64,000 nucleotides of DNA from positions 248,001-312,000 of the forward strand of contig CP015605.1 in the NCBI GenBank assembly GCA_002284895.1, in the 5' to 3' direction. Below, one piece after another: positions 38,594 to 47,251 of this stretch. How positions within the stretch are numbered: the stretch's first letter is position 1; each line of letters opens with the position of its first letter. The position numbers were made by a program, and so were the translations under genes. The stretch comes from Actinobacteria bacterium IMCC19121. Its GTDB lineage: Bacteria > Actinomycetota > Actinomycetes > Nanopelagicales > Nanopelagicaceae. The notes under the pieces were generated by a model that was given only the letters and a program-made list of their open reading frames with translations, ran no database searches and had not been told where the DNA came from.

Positions 38594-39271
38594 CTAATGA
38601 TACCCGAGCACCTTGCGTGCATATGACGGGTTATTTGTAATAAGGACCTCAACACCATTTTCTAAGCAGAAGCGCATATCGTCGGCATCATCAACGGTCC
38701 AGACATATAAAGGCTTGATTGCATGGGTCATCTCTGGATTTGAGCGTAGATACTCCACGCTTGGACCAAGAATCGGTGCAGATGTAAATCGTTGCATCAA
38801 AAAATTGAATTTATCTTCCAAAAGGGCCACGGTCTTTTGTTGTGGGTTGATCTTTCGAATATTTTCAATTGCTAGCCAAGAAAACGACATCAAGACAATA
38901 TCTGTTTCTAACTCTTCTTGTTCTAGTAGTTCTAAGACTTTTTTTTCAACCAAACTTCCTTGCGGAACTGGATGTTTAGTTTCAATCGCAAGTTCCATAT
39001 CGTTATCTCGGGCAAGTTCTAATAATTCTTCGAGCAACATCGCTTGTGGGTAATGCTGCTTAATTTGAGGGTATGTCATCTCGGCAATGCGACCTGCATA
39101 TCCAGCGGTGCGCTTCATATCAGCGTCGTGCCATAACAACATCTGGTTATCTTTTGTCAGGCGGACGTCGCACTCCATGCCATCAGCGCCTTGATCAACG
39201 GCAGCTTTATATGCATCCATGGTCATCTCTGGGAAATCTATAGAGGCTCCGCGGTGGGCATATATTTTCAT
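38594..39271 (-). CDS. Glycerophosphodiester phosphodiesterase
   Basis: A 225-residue GDPD-family enzyme releasing glycerol 3-phosphate from glycerophosphodiesters. Motifs: YAHRGASIDFPEMTMDAYKAA, GADGMECDVRLTKDNQMLLWHD (metal Glu/Asp and catalytic His) and IETKHP. No signal peptide, so it works in the cytosol. Leaderless start: reverse TAATCT at -12 to -7 of the ATG. Heads a unit with pheA, serS and the HAD gene. Confidence 0.92.
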   Translation of the reverse strand: MKIYAHRGASIDFPEMTMDAYKAAVDQGADGMECDVRLTKDNQMLLWHDADMKRTAGYAGRIAEMTYPQIKQHYPQAMLLEELLELARDNDMELAIETKHPVPQGSLVEKKVLELLEQEELETDIVLMSFSWLAIENIRKINPQQKTVALLEDKFNFLMQRFTSAPILGPSVEYLRSNPEMTHAIKPLYVWTVDDADDMRFCLENGVEVLITNNPSYARKVLGYH

Positions 39272-39277
39272 GATTAA

Positions 39278-39297
39278 AGATTAACAGGGGTTAGGCT
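39278..39297. promoter_or_regulatory. Divergent leaderless promoters, GDPD operon and PP2C-kinase operon
   Basis: Reverse TAATCT (39283-39278) at -12 to -7 of the GDPD ATG; forward TAGGCT (39292-39297) at -13 to -8 of ATG 39305 of the PP2C gene. The gap is 33 bp. Confidence 0.55.
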
Positions 39298-39304
39298 TAT
39301 GCCC

Positions 39305-40078
39305 ATGAGCGCTATTTACTTCCAGAGCAGTGCGCGCTCGGCTGACGGTTTACAGCGCAGTGGAAATGAAGATTCTGCTTTTGTTTCTGGTCGCCTCATT
39401 GCAGTTGCTGATGGAATGGGCGGACATGCTGGCGGTGAAGTTGCATCAAAGATTGCAATTAAAGCTCTACAAAAACTTAGTCCGGTACTCACAAGTTCAG
39501 AGATTGATTCTGACTCTGTAGAAGATTTACTTCTTAACTCACTTTTCACAATTGATTCACAGATTGGTGACTACGCAGAAGAAGCAATTGAACTGCGCGG
39601 GATGGGAACAACTCTTACTGCGCTACTGGTTGTTGATTCAAACATTGCGCTGCTGCACGTGGGAGATTCTCGTTGCTATCGCCTGCGCGGTAACACGCTT
39701 GAACAGTTGAGCAATGACCACACAGTTATTCAAGAACTTCTCGATCAAGGTGCTATTTCACAATCTGATGTTGCCGATCACCCGCAACGCTCTGTTTTAA
39801 CTCAAGCGCTCATGGGTCAGGGCACAGTAACTCCTGTTTTGCAGATCTATGAAGTAAAAGAGAAAGATCGTTATCTGCTGTGTAGTGATGGTTTATCCAG
39901 TGTTTTAACTGAAAAAGAGATTAAATCCTTATTAAAGAAATCTGATAGATCTGATGCTCTTAAAGCCCTCATTGATGCTACTTATGTAAATGGTGCACCA
40001 GATAACGTCACTGTTATTGTTGCCGACATAACCGGTGAAGAAGTAACAACTAATGAAGTTTTAGGAGCGGCGCAATGA
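39305..40078 (+). CDS. PP2C-family Ser/Thr protein phosphatase
   Basis: A 257-residue metal-dependent phosphatase: SADGLQRSGNEDSAF, VADGMGGHAGGEVAS, GMGTTLTALLV, LLHVGDSRCYRLR, LCSDGLSSVL and GAPDNVTVIVAD supply the metal-binding aspartates. Unlike mycobacterial PstP it has no C-terminal membrane anchor. ATG 39299 is also in frame, but the -10 spacing favours 39305. Overlaps the kinase gene by ATGA, so phosphatase and kinase are made together and probably act on shared targets in cell-wall growth or division. Confidence 0.92.
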   Translation: MSAIYFQSSARSADGLQRSGNEDSAFVSGRLIAVADGMGGHAGGEVASKIAIKALQKLSPVLTSSEIDSDSVEDLLLNSLFTIDSQIGDYAEEAIELRGMGTTLTALLVVDSNIALLHVGDSRCYRLRGNTLEQLSNDHTVIQELLDQGAISQSDVADHPQRSVLTQALMGQGTVTPVLQIYEVKEKDRYLLCSDGLSSVLTEKEIKSLLKKSDRSDALKALIDATYVNGAPDNVTVIVADITGEEVTTNEVLGAAQ

Positions 40079-41625
40079 TTAACTCGCTCTTTGGTGATCG
40101 CTACAAACTCGGCGAAATGATTGGCACTGGCGGTATGGCCGATGTCTATGTCGCCGAAGACACTCGCCTTGCTCGCCAAGTAGCAATAAAAGTATTGCGC
40201 AGTGATTTAGCGCGTGATCCTTCATTTGTAGCCCGCTTTAGAAAAGAAGCGCTAGCTGCTGCTGGTTTAAATCACCCTGGAATTGTTGCGGTTTATGACT
40301 CAGGTGAAACCCCTGCTCCATACATAGTGATGGAGTTGGTTTCTGGCCACACTTTGCGCGACCTCATTCATAAAGGCGAGCGTGTTCCACTTAAGCGCGC
40401 ACTTGAAATCGGTGAAGGAATTTTAGCCGCGCTCGAATATTCACATGAGCGTGGAATTGTTCACAGAGATATCAAACCTGCCAACATCATGATCACAGAT
40501 CACGGTGATGTGAAGGTGATGGATTTTGGTATTGCGCGTGCTCTTGCAGATCTTGGTGCAACGCTCACTAGCACGTGGAACATTGTTGGTACTGCTCAAT
40601 ATCTCTCTCCTGAACAAGCTCTGGGTGAGGTTGCAGATTTGCGCAGTGATATTTACTCAACTGGATGTTTGCTCTATGAAGTATTAACTGGACAGCCACC
40701 ATTTACTGGTGAAACTCCTGTTTCTATTGCCTACCAACATGTTTCTGGAGTTCTAGTTGCACCTAGCAAGATCCAACCTGAACTACCTGAAGGTGTTGAT
40801 GTCATTCTCTCTGTGGCACTTGCTAAAAAACCAGAGGATCGTTATCAATCAGCAGGATTGATGCTCGATGATTTGTTTAAAGTGGGAACTGGCCAAGCTT
40901 TAACTACAACTATTCCAAAAGTTAAAATCTCGCGCCGAAAAGTATTAGTGGGTGCGTTGAGTTCAGTTCTTGCAATTACAGTTATTGCCGCTGGGTTATT
41001 TGTTACCCGACCAGCCGTTGATTCCAATAATCTGCCTCAAATCCCTAACGTTGTGGGATTAACCCAGGTGGATGCGCAGGCTCTTTTGAAAGATTATGTT
41101 GTAACTATCCAACGTGCCCACGATGGAAGAATTCCAATAGATCGAGTTGCTAGCCAAATACCTCTAGCAACAACACGTGCGCAAAAGGGTTCTGGTGTTG
41201 TTCTAACTGTTTCAGATGGGCCGGGAGATGCGATTATTCCTGCAGATTTAGTGGGAATGTCACTCATTGATGCTCGCGCAGCCCTAAGCGCCGTTGGCTT
41301 AGTTGTTTCTCGCACAGAAGCAGTGCCTTCTGATGAAGCTCTAGGAACTGTTTTGAAAGTAACACCAGAACCTGGTTCAACTATTACTGCAGGTAGTGGA
41401 GTTGTATTACAAATTGCTAGTGGTCAGGTTGTTGTTCCTGCCCTCATTGGTGTGGATGCAATTCAAGCTAGAACTCTTCTTGTTCAAGCTGGATTCTTAG
41501 TTAATGCCCTTGATGCATATGATGCAAACCAGCCAATTGGAGTTGTTATCAGACAGGCACCAGATGGTGGAACTACACAAACAATTGGTAAGTCAGTAAC
41601 AATTACTGTTAACAAAGCACCTTAA
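40075..41625 (+). CDS. pknB: PASTA-domain Ser/Thr protein kinase (PknB-like)
   Basis: A 516-residue membrane kinase. Kinase domain residues ~10-270: glycine loop IGTGGMADVY, AIKVL lysine, HRDIKPANIM, DFGIARAL, activation segment TSTWNIVGTAQYLSPEQA. One membrane helix at ~305-325 (VGALSSVLAITVIAAGLFV), then three extracellular PASTA domains (starting near IPNVVGLTQ, IPADLVGMS, VPALIGVD) that sense peptidoglycan or lipid II. Mycobacterial PknB has four PASTA domains. Here rodA and pbpA are absent beside the kinase, unlike in mycobacteria. Convergent with dnaB, 13 bp apart. Confidence 0.93.
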   Translation: MINSLFGDRYKLGEMIGTGGMADVYVAEDTRLARQVAIKVLRSDLARDPSFVARFRKEALAAAGLNHPGIVAVYDSGETPAPYIVMELVSGHTLRDLIHKGERVPLKRALEIGEGILAALEYSHERGIVHRDIKPANIMITDHGDVKVMDFGIARALADLGATLTSTWNIVGTAQYLSPEQALGEVADLRSDIYSTGCLLYEVLTGQPPFTGETPVSIAYQHVSGVLVAPSKIQPELPEGVDVILSVALAKKPEDRYQSAGLMLDDLFKVGTGQALTTTIPKVKISRRKVLVGALSSVLAITVIAAGLFVTRPAVDSNNLPQIPNVVGLTQVDAQALLKDYVVTIQRAHDGRIPIDRVASQIPLATTRAQKGSGVVLTVSDGPGDAIIPADLVGMSLIDARAALSAVGLVVSRTEAVPSDEALGTVLKVTPEPGSTITAGSGVVLQIASGQVVVPALIGVDAIQARTLLVQAGFLVNALDAYDANQPIGVVIRQAPDGGTTQTIGKSVTITVNKAP

Positions 41626-41638
41626 GACATTGTTTTAA

Positions 41639-43087
41639 TTAAGCACCGAAGGAGTTATCTTCACTGGCTCCAGCTTCGCGCTGTTGTGTCCAGTCTTGTC
41701 CACCACCAGGGTTTTGTGGCATGTCATAGAAGCGTGCATAGTGAAGCTGTGCTGAAACTGTAATTGTTCGAGTTGGCCCGTTACGGTGCTTAGCAACAAT
41801 TAAATCTGCCTCACCTGTGCGGTTTTGTTGGTCATACATATCATCACGGTGAAGCAAGATAACTACGTCAGCATCTTGTTCAATAGAACCTGATTCACGA
41901 AGATCAGAGAGCATTGGCTTCTTATCTGAGCGCTGTTCAGGAGAACGGTTGAGCTGTGAGATAGCGATAACAGGGATATTGAGCTCTTTAGCCATTAACT
42001 TCAAGTGGCGGGAGAACTCAGATACTTCCTGCTGACGATTTTCAACCTTTTTACCTGATGACATCAACTGTAAGTAGTCGATAACAATGAGCTTTAAGTT
42101 ATGGCGCTGCTTCAAGCGTCGTGCTTTAGCACGGATCTCCATCATTGAAAGATTGGGTGAATCATCAATAAATAAAGGTGCTTCAGAGATCTCACCCATA
42201 CGACGGGCAAGTCGTGACCACTCATCATCTGAGAGTGTGCCCGCACGAATATTGTTTAAACCAACGCGCGCTTCAGCAGAGAGCATGCGCATCGTGATTT
42301 CTGATTTAGACATTTCAAGAGAGAAGATGACAGAGGTTTGTCCTTCATGAATGGACGCGTGACGGGCAATATCTAGACCCAATGTTGATTTACCCATTGC
42401 AGGACGAGCAGCCAAGATAATCATGTTACCTGGATGGAATCCATGAGTAAGAGCATCTAGATCTTTGAATCCACTCTTCACACCTTCAATACCAATTCCT
42501 TTAGAGATTGCTTCAATCTCATCGAGTGCTTGTGGAAGTAAAGTAGAGAGTTGAACGTAATCCTCTGATGCACGGCGCTCTGTTACTGCATAGACCTCAG
42601 CTTGTGCTTGATCCACCATGTCATCGACTTCACCTTCTGAGGTGTAACCGAGTTGAACAATCTTTGTTCCAGCTTCAACTAAGCGGCGCATGATTGCATG
42701 TTCACGAACAATCTTTGCGTAGTATCCAGCGTTAGCTGCTGTTGGAACAGATGAGATAAGCGTGTGAAGATAAGGAGCACCGCCAGCACGTGCAATATCA
42801 CCGCGCTTAGTTAACTCAGATGAAACTGTTACAGCATCAACTGGTTCACCACGGCCATACAAATCAATAATTGCGTCGTAAATTAACTCATGTGCCGGGC
42901 GGTAGAAATCGCGATCGCGAATAATTTCAATAACATCTGCAATTGCGTCTTTAGATAAAAGCATTCCACCTAAAACAGATTGTTCTGCAATGAGATCTTG
43001 TGGTGGTGTGCGTTCAAAATCTGCACCAATGGAAGAAATATTGTTATCGCGCGGTGCGCGATTACTAGGAAGTTCTGCGATGCTCAC
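41639..43087 (-). CDS. dnaB: Replicative DNA helicase
   Basis: Hexameric helicase of the replication fork, 482 residues, with no intein. N-terminal domain begins at LIAEQSVLGGMLLSKDAIAD; RecA-like domain has Walker A AARPAMGKSTLGLDIA, SLEMSKSEITMRMLSAEA, Walker B LIVIDYLQLM and DLRESGSIEQDADVV. GTG start at 43087 is preceded by GGGAGG with 8-base spacing. A 275-bp region with DnaA-box-like repeats lies upstream. The family cluster rpsF-ssb-rpsR-rplI normally next to dnaB is separated here by the DMGDH-like and kinase-like genes. Confidence 0.97.
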   Translation of the reverse strand: MSIAELPSNRAPRDNNISSIGADFERTPPQDLIAEQSVLGGMLLSKDAIADVIEIIRDRDFYRPAHELIYDAIIDLYGRGEPVDAVTVSSELTKRGDIARAGGAPYLHTLISSVPTAANAGYYAKIVREHAIMRRLVEAGTKIVQLGYTSEGEVDDMVDQAQAEVYAVTERRASEDYVQLSTLLPQALDEIEAISKGIGIEGVKSGFKDLDALTHGFHPGNMIILAARPAMGKSTLGLDIARHASIHEGQTSVIFSLEMSKSEITMRMLSAEARVGLNNIRAGTLSDDEWSRLARRMGEISEAPLFIDDSPNLSMMEIRAKARRLKQRHNLKLIVIDYLQLMSSGKKVENRQQEVSEFSRHLKLMAKELNIPVIAISQLNRSPEQRSDKKPMLSDLRESGSIEQDADVVILLHRDDMYDQQNRTGEADLIVAKHRNGPTRTITVSAQLHYARFYDMPQNPGGGQDWTQQREAGASEDNSFGA

Positions 43088-43182
43088 GCGTATAACCTCC
43101 CATGTGCCACTGACAAGTGAATTCCTTGTAGGCGTAACTTAGGTGCCAGCCCCACTTTTGAGCGAGAATTGCTTGGGGGTGA

Positions 43183-43258
43183 TGGGGATAAAGCTGTGGG
43201 TAAGTGGGTGGATAAGCGTGTTTTCCTGTGTACAAAGCGGTGGATGAATTGTGGGTAA
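43183..43258 (-). promoter_or_regulatory. Cluster of DnaA-box-like 9-mers upstream of dnaB
   Basis: Reverse-strand 9-mers TTATCCCCA (43191-43183), TTACCCACA (43203-43195), TTATCCACC (43215-43207) and TTACCCACA (43258-43250) each differ by one base from TTATCCACA; TCATCCACC (43247-43239) differs by two. All face the same way and the first three are spaced exactly 12 bp. This is the largest gene-free stretch of the window (43088-43362). It also contains a 7-bp hairpin at 43349-43366 at the end of the preceding gene. Confidence 0.6.
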
Positions 43259-43362
43259 GTGGTGAGAGGTAACCCCTACTCTGAAAAAGCGCAGGTCAGA
43301 GGCGCATCTTTTTGCAGTGCATTGTGCATAAAAGTATTTCTGTAAATCTTAAATCGTGAGAT

Positions 43363-45813
43363 TTAACAACGAATTCGCTCATTTGTTGGATCAAAGAGTG
43401 GCTCTGCACAAATTACACCCGTACGCCAGTTACCAAAGAACTCAACGTCCACACTTGTGCCAACGCCTGTGTGCTCGATTGGTAGGTAGGCATAAGCAAT
43501 TGCCTTTTTAATTGTGTAGCCCTGGCCACCAGATTTAATACGGCCAACAATCTTTGACCCGATTCGAATGGGTTCTGATCCAAACGGCACACATGTGATG
43601 TCATCAAAAGTAATTGCAACTAATTTACGTGAAAGATTACTTTGCGCAGCAATAGCTGCTTCTTTGCCGTGGAAATTTTCTTTCTTGAGTGAAACTGCAA
43701 AGCCAAGACCTGCCTCATAAGGATTAGTTTCAGTGTTTATTTCACCCGCCCATGCGCGATAACCTTTTTCAAGTCGTAAAGATTCAATTGCGCGGTAACC
43801 ACAGGCTTTAATTCCCTGCGCTTTACCTGCCGCCATAATCTTTTCCCACAGCGCTAACCCTTGTTCGGTTGGAACATAGAGTTCCCAACCCAGTTCACCA
43901 ACGTAGGTAAGCCTTGTTGCGCGCACTTTAATATCACCCACAGTAATTTCCTGTGAACTCATAAATGGAAATGCTGCGTGGGAGAGATCTGTGCTGGTTA
44001 ATGATTGCAAAATCGCTCTGGACTTTGGCCCCATGATTCCAAAGCAGGCAAGATCTTTTGTAATGTTTGTAATCTCAACTCCATCAAATGAATGTTCTCT
44101 GCGCATCTTCTCTAACCAACCAAAATCATGCACCGAAAATGCAGTTCCTGTGACAATCATGAATTCATTCTCACCGGTTTGTGTGACGGTGTAGTCAGAT
44201 TCAATGCCGGCTTTTGAGTTAAGCGCCTGTGTGTAGGTTGTTTTGCCAACACCTTTAACGACATTATTTGCACAGACGTAGTTAAGAAATTCACCTGCTC
44301 TAGCCCCACTTATGCGGGCCTTGGCAAAGCTAGATTCATCAAATAAACCAGCGTTATTGCGCGTTGCATAGTGCTCTACTTGCACCGCATTTGACCAGTG
44401 ATTTCCTAACCAATCCTTGGGGCGTAGTGCATCGTTTCCAATATTGGTTGAATAAAAATTGACGCGCTCCCATGATGATTTCTCACCAAAGACTGCGCCA
44501 TTAGCTTTGTGCCACTCATAGACAGGGGACATAAATTTAGGCCGCGCAGATTTGCGTTCTTCACTTGGGTAGTGAATGTCGTAGTACTGCTCGTAGTTTT
44601 CTGTAATGCGCTGTAACGTAAAATCAGGAGATTCATAGGATGCACCGAAGCGTTTGATATCCATATGCCATAAATCCATCGTTGGCTCACCTGCAACAAC
44701 CCACTCAGCAACTACTTTGCCAATTCCACCTGCTCCTGCAATTCCGTGGGCACAAAAACCTGCAGCAACAAAGAAACCACCGACTGATGTTTCACCTAAA
44801 CAGAACTCATTATCTGGTGTGAAGCCCTCTGGTCCATTGATAAAGCTTTTAATTCCAACTTCTGCCATTTTAGGCACACGCTTTTGTGAAGCTTCAGCTA
44901 TATCTGCAAAGCGATTCCAGTCTTCTGCCAACAACGAATTGTTAAAGTTTGCTGGAATGTCATCGATATTGTTGTAGTCAGCAGACCATGCCTTTGATGT
45001 GCGCTCATATCCACCCATCAGTAAACCTGATACTTCTTGACGGAAGTAAATCAAATTGTCTGGATCACGCAGTGATGGCAAGAATGGGGCATCCTGTGGC
45101 ATGAAGTTTTCAGTAATTAAGTATTGGTGACTCATTGGAACAATTGGGACGCGAACATTGACCATGCGTGCTATTTGCGGTGCATACATTCCACCGCAGT
45201 TAACAACTATTTCGCATTCAATCTCACCTTTGTCGGTAACAACACTGCTCACTCGTCCATTTGTTGTTTTAATCTCAAGGACTCTGGTGTGTGTGAAGAT
45301 CTGAACGCCTTGCCTGCGAGCACCGGCAGCTAAGGCCATTGCCAGCTGTGAAGGGTCGACTTGGCCATCTGAGGCCATATAACAAGCGCCAACAACACCT
45401 TCTAGGTCAATGAGAGGAAAGAGGTCTTGGGCCTCTTTAGGTGAAATCTCTTTTAAATCTAAACCAAAAGTTTTAGCCCAACCGATTTGTCTGCGGATCT
45501 CTTGCATGCGCTCAGGTGTGGAAGCCAACTTAATACTGCCGCACTCGCGCCAACTTGGGGGTGTCTCTGTTTGTTGTAGTTTTCTATAGAGATCAACGGA
45601 GTGCATATTCATTAACGTCAGCGTTGGATCTGCGCGTAGTTGACCTACTAAGCCTGCGCTATGGAATGTAGAGCCGCTGGTAAGTTCATTCCTATCCAGC
45701 AAAATGACATCTTTTTCGCCAAGCTCGGCTAAATGATAGGCAACCGATGTTCCGCCCACGCCACCACCAATAATGATGATTTTTGCTCTGGTTGGGACTG
45801 CTGACACGGCCAC
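43363..45813 (-). CDS. FAD-dependent dimethylglycine/sarcosine dehydrogenase-like protein with GcvT domain
   Basis: An 816-residue two-part enzyme. Residues ~1-400: DAO-type FAD oxidoreductase (IIIIGGGVGGTSVAYHLAEL, SGSTFHSAGLVGQLR, VNCGGMYAPQIA, FVAAGFCAHGIAGAGG). Residues ~430-816: aminomethyltransferase (GcvT) and its C-terminal barrel (TRNNAGLFDESSFAKA, RLTYVGELGWELYVP, YRAIESLRLEKGYRAWAGEI). This layout is that of dimethylglycine or sarcosine dehydrogenases, which demethylate glycine derivatives and pass formaldehyde to tetrahydrofolate. Starts at GTG 45813 with reverse TACATT exactly at -12 to -7, not at the longer open frame to 46062, which is antisense to the divergent gene. Confidence 0.88.
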   Translation of the reverse strand: MAVSAVPTRAKIIIIGGGVGGTSVAYHLAELGEKDVILLDRNELTSGSTFHSAGLVGQLRADPTLTLMNMHSVDLYRKLQQTETPPSWRECGSIKLASTPERMQEIRRQIGWAKTFGLDLKEISPKEAQDLFPLIDLEGVVGACYMASDGQVDPSQLAMALAAGARRQGVQIFTHTRVLEIKTTNGRVSSVVTDKGEIECEIVVNCGGMYAPQIARMVNVRVPIVPMSHQYLITENFMPQDAPFLPSLRDPDNLIYFRQEVSGLLMGGYERTSKAWSADYNNIDDIPANFNNSLLAEDWNRFADIAEASQKRVPKMAEVGIKSFINGPEGFTPDNEFCLGETSVGGFFVAAGFCAHGIAGAGGIGKVVAEWVVAGEPTMDLWHMDIKRFGASYESPDFTLQRITENYEQYYDIHYPSEERKSARPKFMSPVYEWHKANGAVFGEKSSWERVNFYSTNIGNDALRPKDWLGNHWSNAVQVEHYATRNNAGLFDESSFAKARISGARAGEFLNYVCANNVVKGVGKTTYTQALNSKAGIESDYTVTQTGENEFMIVTGTAFSVHDFGWLEKMRREHSFDGVEITNITKDLACFGIMGPKSRAILQSLTSTDLSHAAFPFMSSQEITVGDIKVRATRLTYVGELGWELYVPTEQGLALWEKIMAAGKAQGIKACGYRAIESLRLEKGYRAWAGEINTETNPYEAGLGFAVSLKKENFHGKEAAIAAQSNLSRKLVAITFDDITCVPFGSEPIRIGSKIVGRIKSGGQGYTIKKAIAYAYLPIEHTGVGTSVDVEFFGNWRTGVICAEPLFDPTNERIRC

Positions 45814-45819
45814 ATATGA

Positions 45820-45829
45820 AATGTATCCT
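45820..45829. promoter_or_regulatory. Overlapping divergent -10 elements (DMGDH-like and kinase-like genes)
   Basis: AATGTATCCT: forward TATCCT (45824-45829) at -12 to -7 of GTG 45836; reverse TACATT (45825-45820) at -12 to -7 of GTG 45813. The hexamers share the central TA. CTGACA at 45801-45806, 17 bp before the forward hexamer, is a good -35. Confidence 0.58.
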
Positions 45830-45835
45830 GAATGC

Positions 45836-46750
45836 GTGTCTGACGATAGTGTCCTTGAGCAAGAGTTCGGTGAACGTTTCAATAAAATCGCCCTGCTCAA
45901 AGCCCGCACATCTATTAAAGAACTCTCCGGGGGATTAACCAATAGAAACTTTCTTATAGAAACTCCGGACGATAAATACGTGGCCCGAGTCTCTAGTAAC
46001 TCCTCATCTTTTCTTTCTATCGATAGAGGCTCTGAGTTTATAAACACCACTATTGCCGGCAAGGGCGGCGTGGGAGCCGAAGTGTTGGATTACATACCCG
46101 GTGAAGGTCTACTTCTTATTTCCTACATCAGCGGCAAAACCTTTGGCGCCGATGATGTTGCCGCGAACTTGCCCCGCATTGCAACCAGTTTGCGCAACCT
46201 TCACGCACTTGAGCCTTTTGATCATGAGTTCAATATGTTTAATACACAGAGTAATTATTTAAAGATTGTAAAAGAGCAGGGCTTTAGAGTTCCAGAAGGT
46301 TATGTGGATTTTGAACCTATGGTTGCACAAATCAAAAAAGCTTTTGAAGTTCTCTTTGAAGGTTTGGTGCCCTGTAATAATGATTTATTGCCAGGCAATT
46401 TCATCGATGATGGAAAGAAAATCTGGCTTATTGACTATGAATACTCAGGAAATAATGATGCCTGCTTTGAGATTGGCAACGTCTGGGCAGAGGCCTTTCA
46501 ACCCATAGAAGCACTTGAAGAGTTAGTCACCGCTTACTACGGCGCACATCGCCCCGACAAAGTTGCACGTGCTTGGTTATGGGCGCTGATGGCAAAGTAT
46601 GGATGGACTCTGTGGGCATCAATTCAAGATTCAGTAAGTGAGATTGAATTTGATTTCTGGGAGTGGGGAATGTCTAAATACGATTTAGCTAGAAGTGAAT
46701 TCACAAGTGAGTACTTCAAAAAAGCTTTGGTGGCAGTTACAACCAAATAA
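45836..46750 (+). CDS. Choline/ethanolamine kinase-like phosphotransferase
   Basis: A 304-residue protein of the APH/choline kinase fold: ELSGGLTNRNFLIET (substrate/ATP loop), YVARVSSN with the ATP-binding segment, the catalytic loop CNNDLLPGNFI and metal motif LIDYEYSGNNDACFEIGN. The loop normally begins His-Asn-Asp; here it is Asn-Asn-Asp, although the catalytic Asp and later Asn remain. Frame is open from 45773, but GTG 45836 has TATCCT at -12 to -7. Its divergence from a dimethylglycine/sarcosine dehydrogenase-like gene hints at choline-derived substrates (inference). Confidence 0.8.
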   Translation: MSDDSVLEQEFGERFNKIALLKARTSIKELSGGLTNRNFLIETPDDKYVARVSSNSSSFLSIDRGSEFINTTIAGKGGVGAEVLDYIPGEGLLLISYISGKTFGADDVAANLPRIATSLRNLHALEPFDHEFNMFNTQSNYLKIVKEQGFRVPEGYVDFEPMVAQIKKAFEVLFEGLVPCNNDLLPGNFIDDGKKIWLIDYEYSGNNDACFEIGNVWAEAFQPIEALEELVTAYYGAHRPDKVARAWLWALMAKYGWTLWASIQDSVSEIEFDFWEWGMSKYDLARSEFTSEYFKKALVAVTTK

Positions 46751-46754
46751 AAAA

Positions 46755-46776
46755 GCCCGCCGCATAAGCGACGGGC
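46755..46776. terminator. Bidirectional terminator between kinase-like gene and rplI
   Basis: Stem GCCCGCCGC / GCGACGGGC (one C-A mismatch) with ATAA loop. On the reverse strand it is followed by TTTTTTATTT, ending the rpsF-ssb-rpsR-rplI unit; forward it is followed by CTTCTTACT. Confidence 0.82.
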
Positions 46777-46792
46777 CTTCTTACTAATTACT

Positions 46793-47239
46793 TTATTCTG
46801 GGACTACAGAAACTGTAATCTTTGCAACGATATTGTGGCCAAGTGCGACCTTCACATCGTGGTTTCCAGTCTTTTTGATATGTCCGGCAGTCTTAATTGA
46901 GTGACGATCGATATCTAGACCAACAGCTGCCTTGATTGCACCAGCAACATCTTTATCTGTTACTGAACCAAACAGAGCGCCCTTTGCGCCAACCTTTGCC
47001 TTAGCAACAACAGTTGCTGACTCAAGCTTGGCCTTGATCTCTTTAGCGTGGTCGATATCGCGGACTTCACGAGCAGAACGCGCACGGCGAATGCTCTGAA
47101 TCTGCTTTTCTCCACCAAGTGACCATGCAATTGCATTTCCGCGTGGCAACAAGAAGTTGCGTGCGAAGCCATCTTTAACAGTTACAACATCTCCTGCAGA
47201 ACCAACGCCTGCAACTTCACGAGTAAGGATGAGTTTCAT
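46793..47239 (-). CDS. rplI: 50S ribosomal protein L9
   Basis: 148 residues with the L9 N-terminal domain (MKLILTREVAGVGSAGDVV, VKDGFARNFLLPRGNAI), the long connecting helix and C-terminal rRNA-binding domain (GALFGSVTDKDVAGAI). Last gene of rpsF-ssb-rpsR-rplI; GGGGA precedes the ATG and the terminator at 46755 follows. Confidence 0.97.
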   Translation of the reverse strand: MKLILTREVAGVGSAGDVVTVKDGFARNFLLPRGNAIAWSLGGEKQIQSIRRARSAREVRDIDHAKEIKAKLESATVVAKAKVGAKGALFGSVTDKDVAGAIKAAVGLDIDRHSIKTAGHIKKTGNHDVKVALGHNIVAKITVSVVPE

Positions 47240-47251
47240 AGTCAGTTCCCC

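Noticed and set aside
43088-43362. Chromosomal origin oriC at the DnaA-box cluster
   Set aside because: No dnaA or dnaN adjacent and no clear AT-rich unwinding element; gene order places the origin beyond rsmG at the right edge.
43349-43366. Perfect 7-bp hairpin TTAAATC-GTGA-GATTTAA as intrinsic terminator
   Set aside because: AT-rich stem without a following U-tract in either direction; weak as a terminator, so only mentioned under the DnaA-box region.
45814-46062. 83-codon N-terminal extension of the DMGDH-like protein
   Set aside because: Entirely antisense to the kinase-like gene and precedes a canonical FAD-binding N-terminus; GTG 45813 has a well placed -10.
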